Origin: Chitinophaga tropicalis
Lineage (GTDB): Bacteria; Bacteroidota; Bacteroidia; Chitinophagales; Chitinophagaceae
NCBI RefSeq assembly: GCF_009758205.1
Contig: NZ_WRXN01000002.1
Location: forward strand, 434,001 to 498,000
Reading direction: 5' to 3'
DNA length: 64,000 nt
Numbering within the stretch: the first letter of the stretch is position 1; the number at the start of each line of letters is the position of its first letter. The position numbers and the translations under genes were made by a program. Of this stretch, positions 1-9,333 are shown one piece after another. The notes under the pieces are model-generated. The model worked only from the letters and a program-made list of their open reading frames with translations. It was not told where the DNA came from and ran no database searches.

Positions 1-369
1 ATTGACGATAGTTTACCCATCAGATACTTACTTGAAGTAATGTTAAACAGGACTTACAATGTTGTGTCCGCATGTGACGGACTTGCAGCAATGGCCTGGT
101 TGAAAGGAGGTAATATGCCGGACCTCGTGATCACTGATCTGCAGATGCCTAACATTAACGGATGGGAACTTATAGACTTCATGACAACCAGTAATCTATA
201 TCAGCATATACCTTTAATGGTACTTTCCGGCGTACATGATAGCGCAGCGCAATTTCCCAACACACAGAAGAATATTAAGACAATAATGAAAAAGCCTTTT
301 GATCCGGTAAAACTACTGGATACAATAGACCTTGTATTAAAAGCTCAGCATGTGACAGCGCTTTCTTAG
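1..369 (+). CDS. Stand-alone response regulator receiver protein (5' end outside window)
   Basis: The reading frame is open from the first base, so the start codon lies upstream of the window; 122 residues are visible. They form a single CheY-like receiver domain: an acidic Asp-Asp pair at visible residues 2-3, phospho-acceptor Asp at about 46 (ITDLQMPNINGWE context), the conserved Ser at 76 (VLSG) and Lys-Pro at 98-99 (KKPFDP). No output domain follows, so it should act by protein contact, either as a phosphorelay intermediate or on a partner enzyme. It ends 54 bp before a sugar transferase on the same strand that carries a degenerate copy of the same fold, so it may regulate polysaccharide synthesis; that link is inferred. 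Confidence 0.85.
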   Translation: MDDSLPIRYLLEVMLNRTYNVVSACDGLAAMAWLKGGNMPDLVITDLQMPNINGWELIDFMTTSNLYQHIPLMVLSGVHDSAAQFPNTQKNIKTIMKKPFDPVKLLDTIDLVLKAQHVTALS

Positions 370-423
370 TATTTAAGGCTATATATTATCAATCAGTATG
401 TAACCATTAATTCCTTTGTTAGC

Positions 424-1584
424 ATGAATACATTTACACCTAAACTGAACGTATTAACCAATGCGGCCCCAACACAGTTTGAAGAAGTTGAACAGGCAGT
501 ACTATCAAAACTGTCTGTATCGGACAATAACATATTGTTATTTGTAGGAGAGCACAAACAGGACGCAGCGCTTACTTCTGCGGGTTACAAGTGTTTTTCA
601 GCACCGGACTTCAACACTGCTGTGGGCACTATTGCCCAGCTGGAAACGGTATTGCACCGCAGACCCGGCGTGATCATTCAACGCCTGCACGCAGGCAATG
701 AACAGGAACTCCAGGCATGGCAACAATACCTGAGACAGTCTCCTTCCCTGGCAACTCCCTTCTTTCTTTATTCCGACAATATCTCTGCCGGAGTACGGGA
801 AACTGCAAAAAAATATCCCTTTATCGATGAAGTGATCTCCGCAGGTTGTCTGTCCTCTTTATCATCCAAAGTAAATTTCATCCGTAAATATAAAGAGCTG
901 AGCGCAACCCCTGCGCCGCCGGCGCCTTCCCGCCAAACGGGTGAAAAGGCATCTCCGAAAAGGACCGTGAACATGGTACTGAAGCGCGCCTTTGATATTA
1001 CAGTATCCGGCACCGCACTGGTATTCCTGACCCCAGTGTTCCTGGTGATAGCTGCTATCATCAAACTGGAATCAAGAGGGCCTGCTTTCTATGCCGCAAG
1101 ACGTGCAGGAAAGAACTACAAGGTATTTAAGTTCTATAAGTTCCGGACAATGGTGGCCGATGCCGACAAACAATTGCAAAAGCTGCAACACCTGAACCAA
1201 TACAATGCAGAAAGTGGCGCAGTATTTTATAAAGTATCAAACGATCCCCGCGTAACCCGCTTCGGCTCTTTCCTCCGCAATACCAGTCTTGATGAGCTTC
1301 CACAATTATTTAATGTACTGATCGGCGATATGTCTCTTGTAGGCAACAGGCCCCTGCCTTTATATGAGGCGGTGACACTTACAACAGACGACTGGGCACA
1401 GCGTTTTCTCGCCCCGGCCGGCATTACCGGTCTGTGGCAGATCAGCAAACGCGGGAAGAAAGACATGTCTGTGCAGGAAAGGATCGAACTGGATATCAAC
1501 TATTCCAATAAATGCTCCTTTACCTATGATATGTGGATCATGGTCAATACCCCCAAGGCATTGATACAAAAAGACAACGTATAA
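424..1584 (+). CDS. Undecaprenyl-phosphate sugar phosphotransferase with receiver-like N-terminal domain
   Basis: This is a 386-residue initiating glycosyl-1-phosphate transferase of the PglC/WcaJ (Bac_transf) superfamily, which loads the first sugar phosphate onto undecaprenyl phosphate at the inner membrane. The catalytic half runs from about residue 184: the KRAFDI start, one membrane segment at about 198-215, the basic KFYKFRTM block at 237-243, the SLDELPQL motif with the Asp290-Glu291 dyad, and the GNRPLP and PAGITGLWQ blocks. The first 160 residues have the alternating strand/helix pattern of a receiver domain but lack the acidic pocket and phosphorylatable Asp, and a Pro/Ala-rich linker (161-180) follows. 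The usual multi-membrane N-terminus of WbaP-type enzymes is absent. The stop overlaps the next start (TAATG), which points to translational coupling. Confidence 0.88.
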   Translation: MNTFTPKLNVLTNAAPTQFEEVEQAVLSKLSVSDNNILLFVGEHKQDAALTSAGYKCFSAPDFNTAVGTIAQLETVLHRRPGVIIQRLHAGNEQELQAWQQYLRQSPSLATPFFLYSDNISAGVRETAKKYPFIDEVISAGCLSSLSSKVNFIRKYKELSATPAPPAPSRQTGEKASPKRTVNMVLKRAFDITVSGTALVFLTPVFLVIAAIIKLESRGPAFYAARRAGKNYKVFKFYKFRTMVADADKQLQKLQHLNQYNAESGAVFYKVSNDPRVTRFGSFLRNTSLDELPQLFNVLIGDMSLVGNRPLPLYEAVTLTTDDWAQRFLAPAGITGLWQISKRGKKDMSVQERIELDINYSNKCSFTYDMWIMVNTPKALIQKDNV

Positions 1585-2792
1585 TGGTACTTGTTATAGA
1601 ACTGATCATATTCGGATACCTGGGTGCATGCGTATTGTACAACCTGCTGTTTTCTGTGGCTGGTAAACTCTTCCCGAAAAAAAGAAGGGAACCGGTAAAA
1701 GATGCAACAGCACGTATCGCCATACTTATACCTGCCTATAAGGAAGATGATATTATACTTTCTGCCGTAGAGAGCTACCGCTCCCTCCGGTATCCCGAAG
1801 GCATGTATGAGGTAGTGGTCATTGCAGATTCACTCCGGGAAAGTACCCTTACATCCCTGAGCGCAGGACATGCAAGAGTGATCTCTGTATCGTTTCAGAA
1901 AAGTACCAAGGCCAAATCGCTGAATGCCGCATTCTCCCAGCTGGAAGACGGCGCCTATGATATGGCCGTTATTGCAGATGCCGATAATATTCCTGCGCCC
2001 GATTTCCTGCTGAAAGTAAATGAAGCCTATCAACAGGGATACCACGCAGTACAGGCACAACGTGTGGCCAAGAACCTGGACACACCATTTGCGATCCTGG
2101 ACGCCGCCAATGAAATGATAGCCAATCATATTAACAGGAAAGGCGCCAATGCTTTAGGTCTGTCCGCATCCCTCATCGGCTCCGGTATCGCATTCGATTA
2201 TACATTAATCAAACAGGCGCTGAAAGAAACTGAAGCCATCGGCGGCTTTGATAAAGTATTACAACAGCTGCTTGTTGGTAAAGGCTACAGGATATTATAC
2301 CTGGAAGAAGCAATCATCTTTGATGAAAAAGTAGAGAACGCCGCTGCCTTCGGGAACCAACGCAGAAGATGGCTTTCCAGCCAGTTCGTATACCTGCGCC
2401 AGTACTGGGGCACAGGCTTCAGGGCCTTACTGAAAGGCAGGATAGATTACTTCTATATGGCGGTAGGGCAGAATATGCTGCTGCCCCGTATGCTACTGCT
2501 GGCAGGAGTATTGTTCATGACGTTCATTTACCTGCTGGCAGGAAAATGGCTGAACATACCCTTCTACGCCTGGCTGCTGATGACAGGGGCATACACCATC
2601 AGCCTGCTGCTGCCGCTGCCTGGTAAATTCTACTCACGTTACATGCCAACAGTATTGCTGCACCTTCCCCGGGTGATAGGTATTATGCTGTCCCTCATGT
2701 TTAAACTGAAAGGAGCCAACAAAACATTCATCCATACAAAGCATTCCAAAACAAATATCGACAACCCCCTTATACATGTTGCAGGAAAATAA
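1584..2792 (+). CDS. Membrane GT2 glycosyltransferase, processive-type
   Basis: The protein has 402 residues counted from the ATG that overlaps the previous stop; an in-frame ATG 51 bp upstream lies inside the sugar transferase gene and is not credible. It has one N-terminal membrane segment, a cytoplasmic GT-A domain (LIPAYKED; IADADN as the DxD-type motif), the QRRRW motif typical of processive GT2 enzymes, and two to four C-terminal membrane segments. The layout resembles hyaluronan/cellulose-synthase-like and NodC-like enzymes, but the sugar cannot be read from the sequence. It overlaps the next gene by 17 bp. It probably extends or starts the polysaccharide chain on the inner membrane. 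Confidence 0.87.
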   Translation: MVLVIELIIFGYLGACVLYNLLFSVAGKLFPKKRREPVKDATARIAILIPAYKEDDIILSAVESYRSLRYPEGMYEVVVIADSLRESTLTSLSAGHARVISVSFQKSTKAKSLNAAFSQLEDGAYDMAVIADADNIPAPDFLLKVNEAYQQGYHAVQAQRVAKNLDTPFAILDAANEMIANHINRKGANALGLSASLIGSGIAFDYTLIKQALKETEAIGGFDKVLQQLLVGKGYRILYLEEAIIFDEKVENAAAFGNQRRRWLSSQFVYLRQYWGTGFRALLKGRIDYFYMAVGQNMLLPRMLLLAGVLFMTFIYLLAGKWLNIPFYAWLLMTGAYTISLLLPLPGKFYSRYMPTVLLHLPRVIGIMLSLMFKLKGANKTFIHTKHSKTNIDNPLIHVAGK

Positions 2793-3699
2793 CATAGCGC
2801 CACTTGTTTCAATTGTAACGGTGAATTATAACACTACCAGCGTTACATGTGAGCTGTTGAATTCCATCAGCACAAACAGCTATCCACATGTAGAGGTGAT
2901 TGTTGTAGATAACGCTTCTGTACAGGACCCAACCCCATTACTACAGGAGGCGTATCCTGCTGTAAAAGTGATCAGAAGTGAGCAGAACAGGGGGTTTGCG
3001 GGAGGGAACAACCTCGGGTTACAGGAGGCTAAAGGCGAGTATATCTTTCTTGTAAATAACGATACAGAATTTACCGATGGACTGATAGAAGGATTGCTGG
3101 ATATTTTCCGCACACATCCTGATGCCGGCATGGCAAGTCCCAAGTTTCACTACTATTTCCATCCGGGCATAATAGAATATGCAGGTTACCAGTCTGTAGA
3201 TGTATTCACCGGCCGCAACTTCATGATAGGCTGCAAAGAGCAGGACCAGGGGCAGTATGACCGTGAAACACCTACCAACTATGCACATGGCGGAGGAATG
3301 ATGATACCTGCTGCAGTACTACAGGACGTAGGACCTATGCCTGAAGTATATTTCCTCTACTATGAGGAATTTGACTGGTGCGAACAATTAAAACGCAAGG
3401 GCTACAAGATATATTACCAGTATAAATCGCTGATCTATCATAAAGAATCAATGACCACGGGAAAGAACAGTCCGCTGAAAACATATTACCTGACACGTAA
3501 CAGGATATTATTCATGCGCCGTAACGTGGCATTACCAAACCGAATCATTTTTTTACTGTACCTGGTGTTGTTCACGATTCCCAAAAATACACTCCGGTTT
3601 ATAGCCAGGAAAGAGCGTGAACATCTGAAAGCCTTCTGGAAAGGCATTTTCTGGAATGTGAAACACCGCCAACTAAAATTACTACCATGTGTGGCATAG
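2776..3699 (+). CDS. GT2 glycosyltransferase, WbbL/rhamnosyltransferase-like
   Basis: This is a soluble GT-A fold enzyme of 307 residues. It shows VTVNYNT, the VVDNAS strand end, FLVNNDTEF (the nucleotide-sugar/metal-binding site in this subfamily), GGGMM and the acidic YYEEFDWCEQ segment that supplies the catalytic base. The C-terminal roughly 60 residues are basic with one hydrophobic stretch, consistent with peripheral membrane attachment. The family commonly transfers rhamnose or a related deoxysugar to lipid-linked intermediates; the donor here is unknown. It overlaps its neighbours by 17 and 13 bp, so it is part of one operon. Confidence 0.85.
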   Translation: MLQENNIAPLVSIVTVNYNTTSVTCELLNSISTNSYPHVEVIVVDNASVQDPTPLLQEAYPAVKVIRSEQNRGFAGGNNLGLQEAKGEYIFLVNNDTEFTDGLIEGLLDIFRTHPDAGMASPKFHYYFHPGIIEYAGYQSVDVFTGRNFMIGCKEQDQGQYDRETPTNYAHGGGMMIPAAVLQDVGPMPEVYFLYYEEFDWCEQLKRKGYKIYYQYKSLIYHKESMTTGKNSPLKTYYLTRNRILFMRRNVALPNRIIFLLYLVLFTIPKNTLRFIARKEREHLKAFWKGIFWNVKHRQLKLLPCVA

Positions 3700-5585
3700 C
3701 AGGCTTTATAGATTTCTCAAAAAAAGCAGGGCTCCCCGTACTCAAGGATATGACAGATGCATTACAGCATCGTGGTCCTGATGACGGCGGATATGAGGTA
3801 TACGTTCACCCACAGGCGCATGTGGGACTTGGCCAGCGCCGCCTGTCTATTCTTGACCTCTCCAGCGGAGGCCATCAGCCTATGCACTTCAAGCAATACA
3901 CGATGGTATTTAACGGAGAGATCTACAACTTCAAAGAAATACGCCGTGAACTGGAACAGCATGGATATACTTTCCTTTCTTCGAGCGACACAGAAGTGCT
4001 CATAAAAGGGTACGACTGCTGGAAAGAGAAAGTAGTAGACCATTGCATAGGCATGTTTGCATTTGTAATTTATGACAAACAGGAGGAGAAGATCATTCTT
4101 TGCCGTGACAGGGCAGGAGTGAAGCCCCTTTATTACTACTGGCATAACAATGTATTCCTTTTTGCATCTGAGCTGAAAAGCTTCAGCCAGTTTCCCGGGT
4201 TTGAAAAAGTAATAGATGTAAGCAGCGTATCACTATTCCTGCAATACAGCTATATACCCGCTCCCTATACAGTTTTCAGGAACACCTTCAAACTGAAACC
4301 AGGACATTTCCTGCATCTGTCCCTCAATACAGAAACAGTTACCACCACAGAATACTGGAGTGTGCTGGAGGTTTATCGCCAGCCCCTCACAGATATGTAT
4401 GAAGGAGACATAATCCGTCATACCAAAGAACTGATGGAAAGCGCCTATAAATACAGGATGGTATCTGACGTACCTGTAGGTGTATTTCTCAGCGGTGGTT
4501 ATGACAGTTCCAGTGTGGCTGCCATCCTGCAGGCCAATTCGGCCAACAGGCTGAAAACCTTTACCATCGGGTATAAGGAGCAGGAGTTCGACGAATCTAA
4601 GGAAGCCAGGAAAATAGCGCAGTATCTGGGTACAGATCATACAGAGTGGATAGTAGGACCTACCGACGCCCTGGACATACTGAACCAGCTTCCTGAAATA
4701 TATGATGAGCCATTTGCAGATAATTCTACCGTTCCAACTACACTGGTCAGCAAACTGGCCAGCAAACAGGTAAAGGTGGTGCTTTCTGCCGATGGTGGTG
4801 ATGAGCTGTTTGCCGGGTATAACAAATTTGCACAGTCCCTCCGTTACACCTCCTATCCCAAACCGGTGCAGGGACTGGTTAGCCGTATGATGGACTGGAT
4901 AGATCCTTCCCTCATTCCATACTTCAACAAACAGTACAATTTCTCCAGCCGCTATGAAAAAATGAAGCTGATCTGGGCTTCAGGCAAATCACAGCAGGCA
5001 TTGAAATACATCAGCCAGTATATTACTGAATCAGAGGCTGCCAGCTTCCTGAGCGGCCATGGTCCGACATACAAGACCAATTTCGACATGAACGGTGAAT
5101 TGAATAATATCAATGATCCGTTGAACAGGCTGTTGTCTGTCGATTATAAAACCTTCCTGGTAGATAACAACCTGGTGAAGGTAGACAGGGCTACCATGTC
5201 TGTCAGCATAGAAGGCCGTGAGCCAATGCTGGACCACAGGCTGGTAGAGTTCCTTGCGCGGGTGCCTTCCCATATCAAGCGGAAAGACGGCATCAATAAA
5301 TACATCCTGAAGGAAATAGTCCATCAGTACATTCCCAAGCCGCTGATGGACCGGCCTAAGCGTCCTTTCATCGCTCCGCTGATGCATTGGTTCAGGGACG
5401 GTATGAAAGAACAGATGGCGTATTATTTATCGCCAGCCAAACTGGAAGAAACGGGTCTTTTTGACCCTACACATATAGAGACGCTGAAACAACAGTATTT
5501 CAGGGGAGAGAGGGTTAGTCATCAGAAACTCTGGAACATCCTTGTCTTCCAGCTGTGGTACAGTCGTTGGATAGGAAAATTATGA
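3687..5585 (+). CDS. asnB: Asparagine synthase (glutamine-hydrolysing)
   Basis: The protein has 632 residues, the normal length for the bacterial AsnB family. Mature Cys2 (MCGIAG) is the glutaminase nucleophile; RGPDDGG and NGEIYN follow in the N-terminal Ntn domain (to about 210). The C-terminal synthetase domain has the SGGYDSSS pyrophosphate loop (Tyr replaces the usual Leu in SGGLDS) and the SADGGDELF motif. It sits inside a polysaccharide operon and overlaps both neighbours, a location where this paralogue family is common. There it may amidate a uronic acid or other sugar carboxylate instead of free aspartate; the sequence does not decide between them. Confidence 0.9.
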   Translation: MCGIAGFIDFSKKAGLPVLKDMTDALQHRGPDDGGYEVYVHPQAHVGLGQRRLSILDLSSGGHQPMHFKQYTMVFNGEIYNFKEIRRELEQHGYTFLSSSDTEVLIKGYDCWKEKVVDHCIGMFAFVIYDKQEEKIILCRDRAGVKPLYYYWHNNVFLFASELKSFSQFPGFEKVIDVSSVSLFLQYSYIPAPYTVFRNTFKLKPGHFLHLSLNTETVTTTEYWSVLEVYRQPLTDMYEGDIIRHTKELMESAYKYRMVSDVPVGVFLSGGYDSSSVAAILQANSANRLKTFTIGYKEQEFDESKEARKIAQYLGTDHTEWIVGPTDALDILNQLPEIYDEPFADNSTVPTTLVSKLASKQVKVVLSADGGDELFAGYNKFAQSLRYTSYPKPVQGLVSRMMDWIDPSLIPYFNKQYNFSSRYEKMKLIWASGKSQQALKYISQYITESEAASFLSGHGPTYKTNFDMNGELNNINDPLNRLLSVDYKTFLVDNNLVKVDRATMSVSIEGREPMLDHRLVEFLARVPSHIKRKDGINKYILKEIVHQYIPKPLMDRPKRPFIAPLMHWFRDGMKEQMAYYLSPAKLEETGLFDPTHIETLKQQYFRGERVSHQKLWNILVFQLWYSRWIGKL

Positions 5586-6718
5586 TCATGGAGGCAGTGA
5601 AAAAGATACGGGTGCTTCAAACCATCCGTCAGGGGAAGATTGGAGGAGGAGAAAGCCACGTGCTGGACCTGGTAAGGTATCTTGACAAAGAGCTATTTGA
5701 GCCGGTAGTGCTGTCCTTTACGGATGGCCCCATGATATCTTCCCTCGCAGAGCTGGGTATTCCGGCCTATGTGATCTATACCGAGCGGGCATTTGATCTC
5801 AGCGTATGGAGACAGGTAAAACAATTTCTGCGTAAACAGCAGATAGATATTGTACATGTACATGGCACCAGGGCCAATACCAATGTATTATGGGCTGCGC
5901 ATTCCCTCGGGTTGCCTGTCATCTACACCATTCACGGATGGTCTTTTCATGACAGCCTGCCCACCTGGAACAGGAAGGCGCGCATACTTGCGGAGAAATT
6001 CATTACAAGGCGCACCCGCCTGAACATAACCGTTTCCGATGCCAATCATGCCACAGGTGTACGCACTTTCGGGCATTTTGAATCGCTGGTTGTTAAGAAC
6101 GGAGTGAACCTTGACAAATTCAACCGCAACGGCCATTACCCGGATGTACGGGCAGCTTATGGTATTCCTGACCATCATATTGTAATAGGGTATATTGTTC
6201 GTATCACCGAACAGAAAGACCCGCTGGGTATGTTACGTGCCTATGCTAAGGTCTGCGCTGTCAACAAGGAAGTGACGCTGCTGATGATAGGTGAGGGCGA
6301 CCTTAAAGAAGCAGCCATAAAACTGGCAGGAGAACTGGGTATTTCCAAACGGGTCATCTTTGATAACTTCCGGCAGGACGTTCCGGCCGTATTGCATGCA
6401 GTAGATATTTACTGTTTACCATCACTGTGGGAAGGCTTTCCCATAGGCGTACTGGAAGCAATGGCAATGGGTAAGGCTGTCATAGCAAGCGATGTGGATG
6501 GCACCCGGGAGGCAGTGGAAGATGGCATAAGCGGACTGCTGGTGCCTCCCAGAAATGAAGCCGCTCTTGTGGATGCCTTACAACTGCTCATACAGGACGA
6601 GGCGTTACGGCTTCGCCTGCAGGAAAACGCGGCAAAACGGGTAAAAGCCAATTTTGACGTGCGGGATATGACGCACAGAATTGAAACAGTGTACCAGCAA
6701 TTGCTGGCGCAATTATAG
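5582..6718 (+). CDS. GT4-family glycosyltransferase
   Basis: The protein has 378 residues counted from the ATG that overlaps the asnB stop (ATGA). A second ATG two codons on is also possible, and an ATG 27 bp upstream lies within asnB. It is a GT-B fold retaining enzyme: N-terminal glycine-rich loop (GKIGGGESH), HVHGTRAN, and the C-terminal EGFPIGVLEAMAMGKAVIASDVDG block with the Glu-x7-Glu pair that binds the nucleotide sugar. Cytoplasmic; it should add one sugar to the growing repeat unit. Acceptor and donor are not deducible. It is followed 17 bp later by a methyltransferase. Confidence 0.88.
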   Translation: MIMEAVKKIRVLQTIRQGKIGGGESHVLDLVRYLDKELFEPVVLSFTDGPMISSLAELGIPAYVIYTERAFDLSVWRQVKQFLRKQQIDIVHVHGTRANTNVLWAAHSLGLPVIYTIHGWSFHDSLPTWNRKARILAEKFITRRTRLNITVSDANHATGVRTFGHFESLVVKNGVNLDKFNRNGHYPDVRAAYGIPDHHIVIGYIVRITEQKDPLGMLRAYAKVCAVNKEVTLLMIGEGDLKEAAIKLAGELGISKRVIFDNFRQDVPAVLHAVDIYCLPSLWEGFPIGVLEAMAMGKAVIASDVDGTREAVEDGISGLLVPPRNEAALVDALQLLIQDEALRLRLQENAAKRVKANFDVRDMTHRIETVYQQLLAQL

Positions 6719-6735
6719 ATCATTAAATTTTTCGC

Positions 6736-7470
6736 ATGAAACTGAGAAATCCCCATTCACGTTTTGATCTGAACATTAAGAGGACGGACAGGGTACTTGA
6801 AGTTGGAGGGGGCCACAACCCACATCCGAGAGCAAATGTTGTGGTTGATAAATACGTAGATGACAATACTCACCGCAGCGGTGATATCAAGGTTTTCAAA
6901 AACCAGACATTCCTTAACGCGGACGGAGAACATCTGCCATTTGCCGATAAAGAGTTTGATTATGTGATCTGCAATCACGTGCTGGAACATGTGGAAGATC
7001 CCGTAGCATTTCTGAATGAACAGTTCCGCGTGGCCAAACGCGGTTATATAGAGACGCCGTCATTACTGGGAGAACACCTGTTCCCCAAGAAATCACATAA
7101 ATGGGTACTGCTGGAAGTAAATGAGAAAGTAGTGCTGGTAGATAAAGAACGTATCTCTTTCCCGACCCATTTTGATTTCGGGGATCTGTACCTGGAATAC
7201 CTGCCCAAGGCCTCTATTGGCTATAAGATACTGGAAAGAACACATCCCAACCTGCATACCATGCGGCTGGAATGGGAAGGAGGATTTGATTTCATTGTAA
7301 ATCCTGAGGATAAAGACATACTCAGGTATTTTGAAGAACCATGGACCAGGGAAATGGTACTGCGTTATTTTCCGCAGCGTTCAATGGGGCAGGAACTGGC
7401 AGAAGCGACAAGAGCATTCACAGATATATGTAAAAGTATTATCAGGTCCCGGGTCCTGAGAAAAGCATGA
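6736..7470 (+). CDS. SAM-dependent class I methyltransferase
   Basis: The 244-residue protein has a Methyltransf_11-type core: a glycine-rich SAM loop VLEVGGGHNPHP near residue 21, an acidic residue after it (VVDKYVDD), and the DYVICNHVLEHVEDPVAFL motif. The second half, with several Trp/Phe-rich segments, is not recognised. As the last gene of the + strand polysaccharide run it may methylate a sugar or cap the chain; a different substrate is possible. A strong hairpin terminator follows at 7501-7528. Confidence 0.78.
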   Translation: MKLRNPHSRFDLNIKRTDRVLEVGGGHNPHPRANVVVDKYVDDNTHRSGDIKVFKNQTFLNADGEHLPFADKEFDYVICNHVLEHVEDPVAFLNEQFRVAKRGYIETPSLLGEHLFPKKSHKWVLLEVNEKVVLVDKERISFPTHFDFGDLYLEYLPKASIGYKILERTHPNLHTMRLEWEGGFDFIVNPEDKDILRYFEEPWTREMVLRYFPQRSMGQELAEATRAFTDICKSIIRSRVLRKA

Positions 7471-7500
7471 TCTTGATTAGGATATGGATCATCTAGGACA

Positions 7501-7530
7501 GAAGGCCTTCCAGTAATGGAGGGCCTTCTT
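7501..7530. terminator. Hairpin terminator between convergent genes
   Basis: GAAGGCC and GGCCTTC pair, extended by TCC/GGA after a mismatch, with a short loop and a TT-rich tail. It lies between the methyltransferase stop and the flippase stop and could serve both strands. Confidence 0.7.
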
Positions 7531-7541
7531 ATTATCCCGAA

Positions 7542-8879
7542 CTATTTTACCAGGCGAAGTTTTCCTGTTACCTTCTCCACCATCACCATACACTCAGCCC
7601 AACCCAGGCGCACAATATCTGCTACGGTGAAGTGTACATATTTTTTCAGCATGAAATAACCTACAACCACGCAGATGATCATATTCAGCAAAGAGCCGAA
7701 AGCTACCCAGCGAATATCGTGGAAGAGCAGGATGAAGACAATATCCCCGATGATGTTAAGCACCAGTTTCAGCAGGTTCTTATAGAAGTTGGTAAGAGGA
7801 CGGTTTATCATGTCCAGCGATACGCCTATGAACCTGTCAATAGGGTAGAAGATGGCACAGAGCAGGAATATACGTACTACATCTGTAGCAGGAAGGTAAG
7901 CCTTATCTGCCAGGATGATAATAAGAGGTTTCGTGAAGATAATAAGCACAATAATGAAAGGAATGATTACAATGCTTACGACGCCTGTATAACGGCTGAA
8001 AGCCCGGGATACGCCCTGCCAGTCGTTCCTGTTGGCAGCGGCAGAAAGGGTAGGCTGCGCTGTGGCCACAAAGCTGCGTAGAATGATCTCTATTACTTCC
8101 ATGAACTTCTGCGGAATACTGTAAATAGCCACCGCTGCAGGATTGATCATAGTACGGATCAGGAAGTTATCCGAATAATTGAGGAAGCCGGAAGTGATCA
8201 TGCTGCCCACAATGAGCCAGCCGTATTTCACCAGTTCTACCACCTGTTTCCTTGTACTGTATATGATAGCAGGCAGCTGTGTCCATCGCCGCAGCAGGGT
8301 AAAGATACTGGTGATGCCCAGCCCCGCCATGTAGGCAAACAGTACATGCTGCAGGTCTATAGCAACAGTGAAATGAAAAGCAAGTATCAATACCAGGAAA
8401 CAACCATTCTGCCAGAACCGGACCTGTAATATCCTGTCAAACCTGTGCTCTGCCTGCAATAACCAGCTGGCAATGTTAAACGGTACAGATACCACCATCA
8501 TTATCCCTAACCATTTGAGGAAGAACTGCCATGTAGCGTCAAAGTAATGAAAGAATACGAACAGTACTATGAGGTCCAGTACAAGACAGAGACCGGTCAG
8601 TATAAGCGCCAGGCTCCATGCGCTGCCCGCTACTTCTCTTGACACCTCCCCGCTGCTGCCGGCATAAAAACGGATGATCCCCGATTGTAACAGGGCAGTG
8701 CGGATCTGGTCCAGCACAGTATAAGTACCGATAAACAATACCCATTCCCCGAACGCCGCCAGTGGAAGCAACCGTACCAGAATAGCAAATGACAATACGT
8801 TCAGAAATGCAGAGACAAGGTTACCTAAAAGAGAATGAAAATGCCTGTTGTTGATGACCGTCAATAACTTAAATCCCAT
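7542..8879 (-). CDS. Polysaccharide flippase (Wzx/MATE-type oligosaccharide translocase)
   Basis: This is a 445-residue polytopic membrane protein with about 12 hydrophobic segments and the N-terminal pattern of the polysaccharide_synt family (a Phe/Leu-rich first helix, then EWVLFIGTYTVLDQIRTALLQSGI). The family moves undecaprenyl-linked repeat units across the inner membrane. It faces the glycosyltransferase operon tail to tail, separated by a shared terminator. No Wzy polymerase or Wza/Wzc export protein is visible; these would be to the left of the window or elsewhere. Confidence 0.85.
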   Translation of the reverse strand: MGFKLLTVINNRHFHSLLGNLVSAFLNVLSFAILVRLLPLAAFGEWVLFIGTYTVLDQIRTALLQSGIIRFYAGSSGEVSREVAGSAWSLALILTGLCLVLDLIVLFVFFHYFDATWQFFLKWLGIMMVVSVPFNIASWLLQAEHRFDRILQVRFWQNGCFLVLILAFHFTVAIDLQHVLFAYMAGLGITSIFTLLRRWTQLPAIIYSTRKQVVELVKYGWLIVGSMITSGFLNYSDNFLIRTMINPAAVAIYSIPQKFMEVIEIILRSFVATAQPTLSAAANRNDWQGVSRAFSRYTGVVSIVIIPFIIVLIIFTKPLIIILADKAYLPATDVVRIFLLCAIFYPIDRFIGVSLDMINRPLTNFYKNLLKLVLNIIGDIVFILLFHDIRWVAFGSLLNMIICVVVGYFMLKKYVHFTVADIVRLGWAECMVMVEKVTGKLRLVK

Positions 8880-9333
8880 GGATGTGATGTAATACAGTTA
8901 ATTGAAAATTCTGAGGTCTTTTTGACAGGATAAGGTTATATACGGAGTGCGATAACGTCTTACAATATTACCTTATTGTAAATGTACAACAAAATTTTCT
9001 TTGCTGCCTTCAGTTCAATAAAATATCAACTATAAAATTACATATATAATTTTTTCATGCTTTATAAATAATGATAATTACATATTAAAAAAATTTCATC
9101 TAACAAATAAAATTATTGTACTTTGCCACGGGATTTAAAATAATCAGAAGACACTCACTTTAACAGAAGGAGTGATTTAAATAAGAAGGACGATTTTAAG
9201 ACCCTTTTGGCGAGATCAACGTACACGATTACAATTTCAAATTAATCTAAAAAATAAGCGTCTATTTGAATTTTTCCTGCATTGCGGGCAGGATTTGCAC
9301 GGACATACCATACACATTGAAAAACCTTTACAG
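8880..9333. other. AT-rich divergent intergenic region
   Basis: The 454 bp between the flippase (minus) and the giant secreted protein (plus) are markedly AT-rich, especially 8990-9120. A TACTTTG element at 9119-9125 is one base short of the TAnnTTTG minus-7 consensus and would give a leader of about 200 nt for the downstream gene. Two related 'AGAAGGA' stretches occur at about 9164 and 9185. No convincing small gene was found. Confidence 0.4.
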
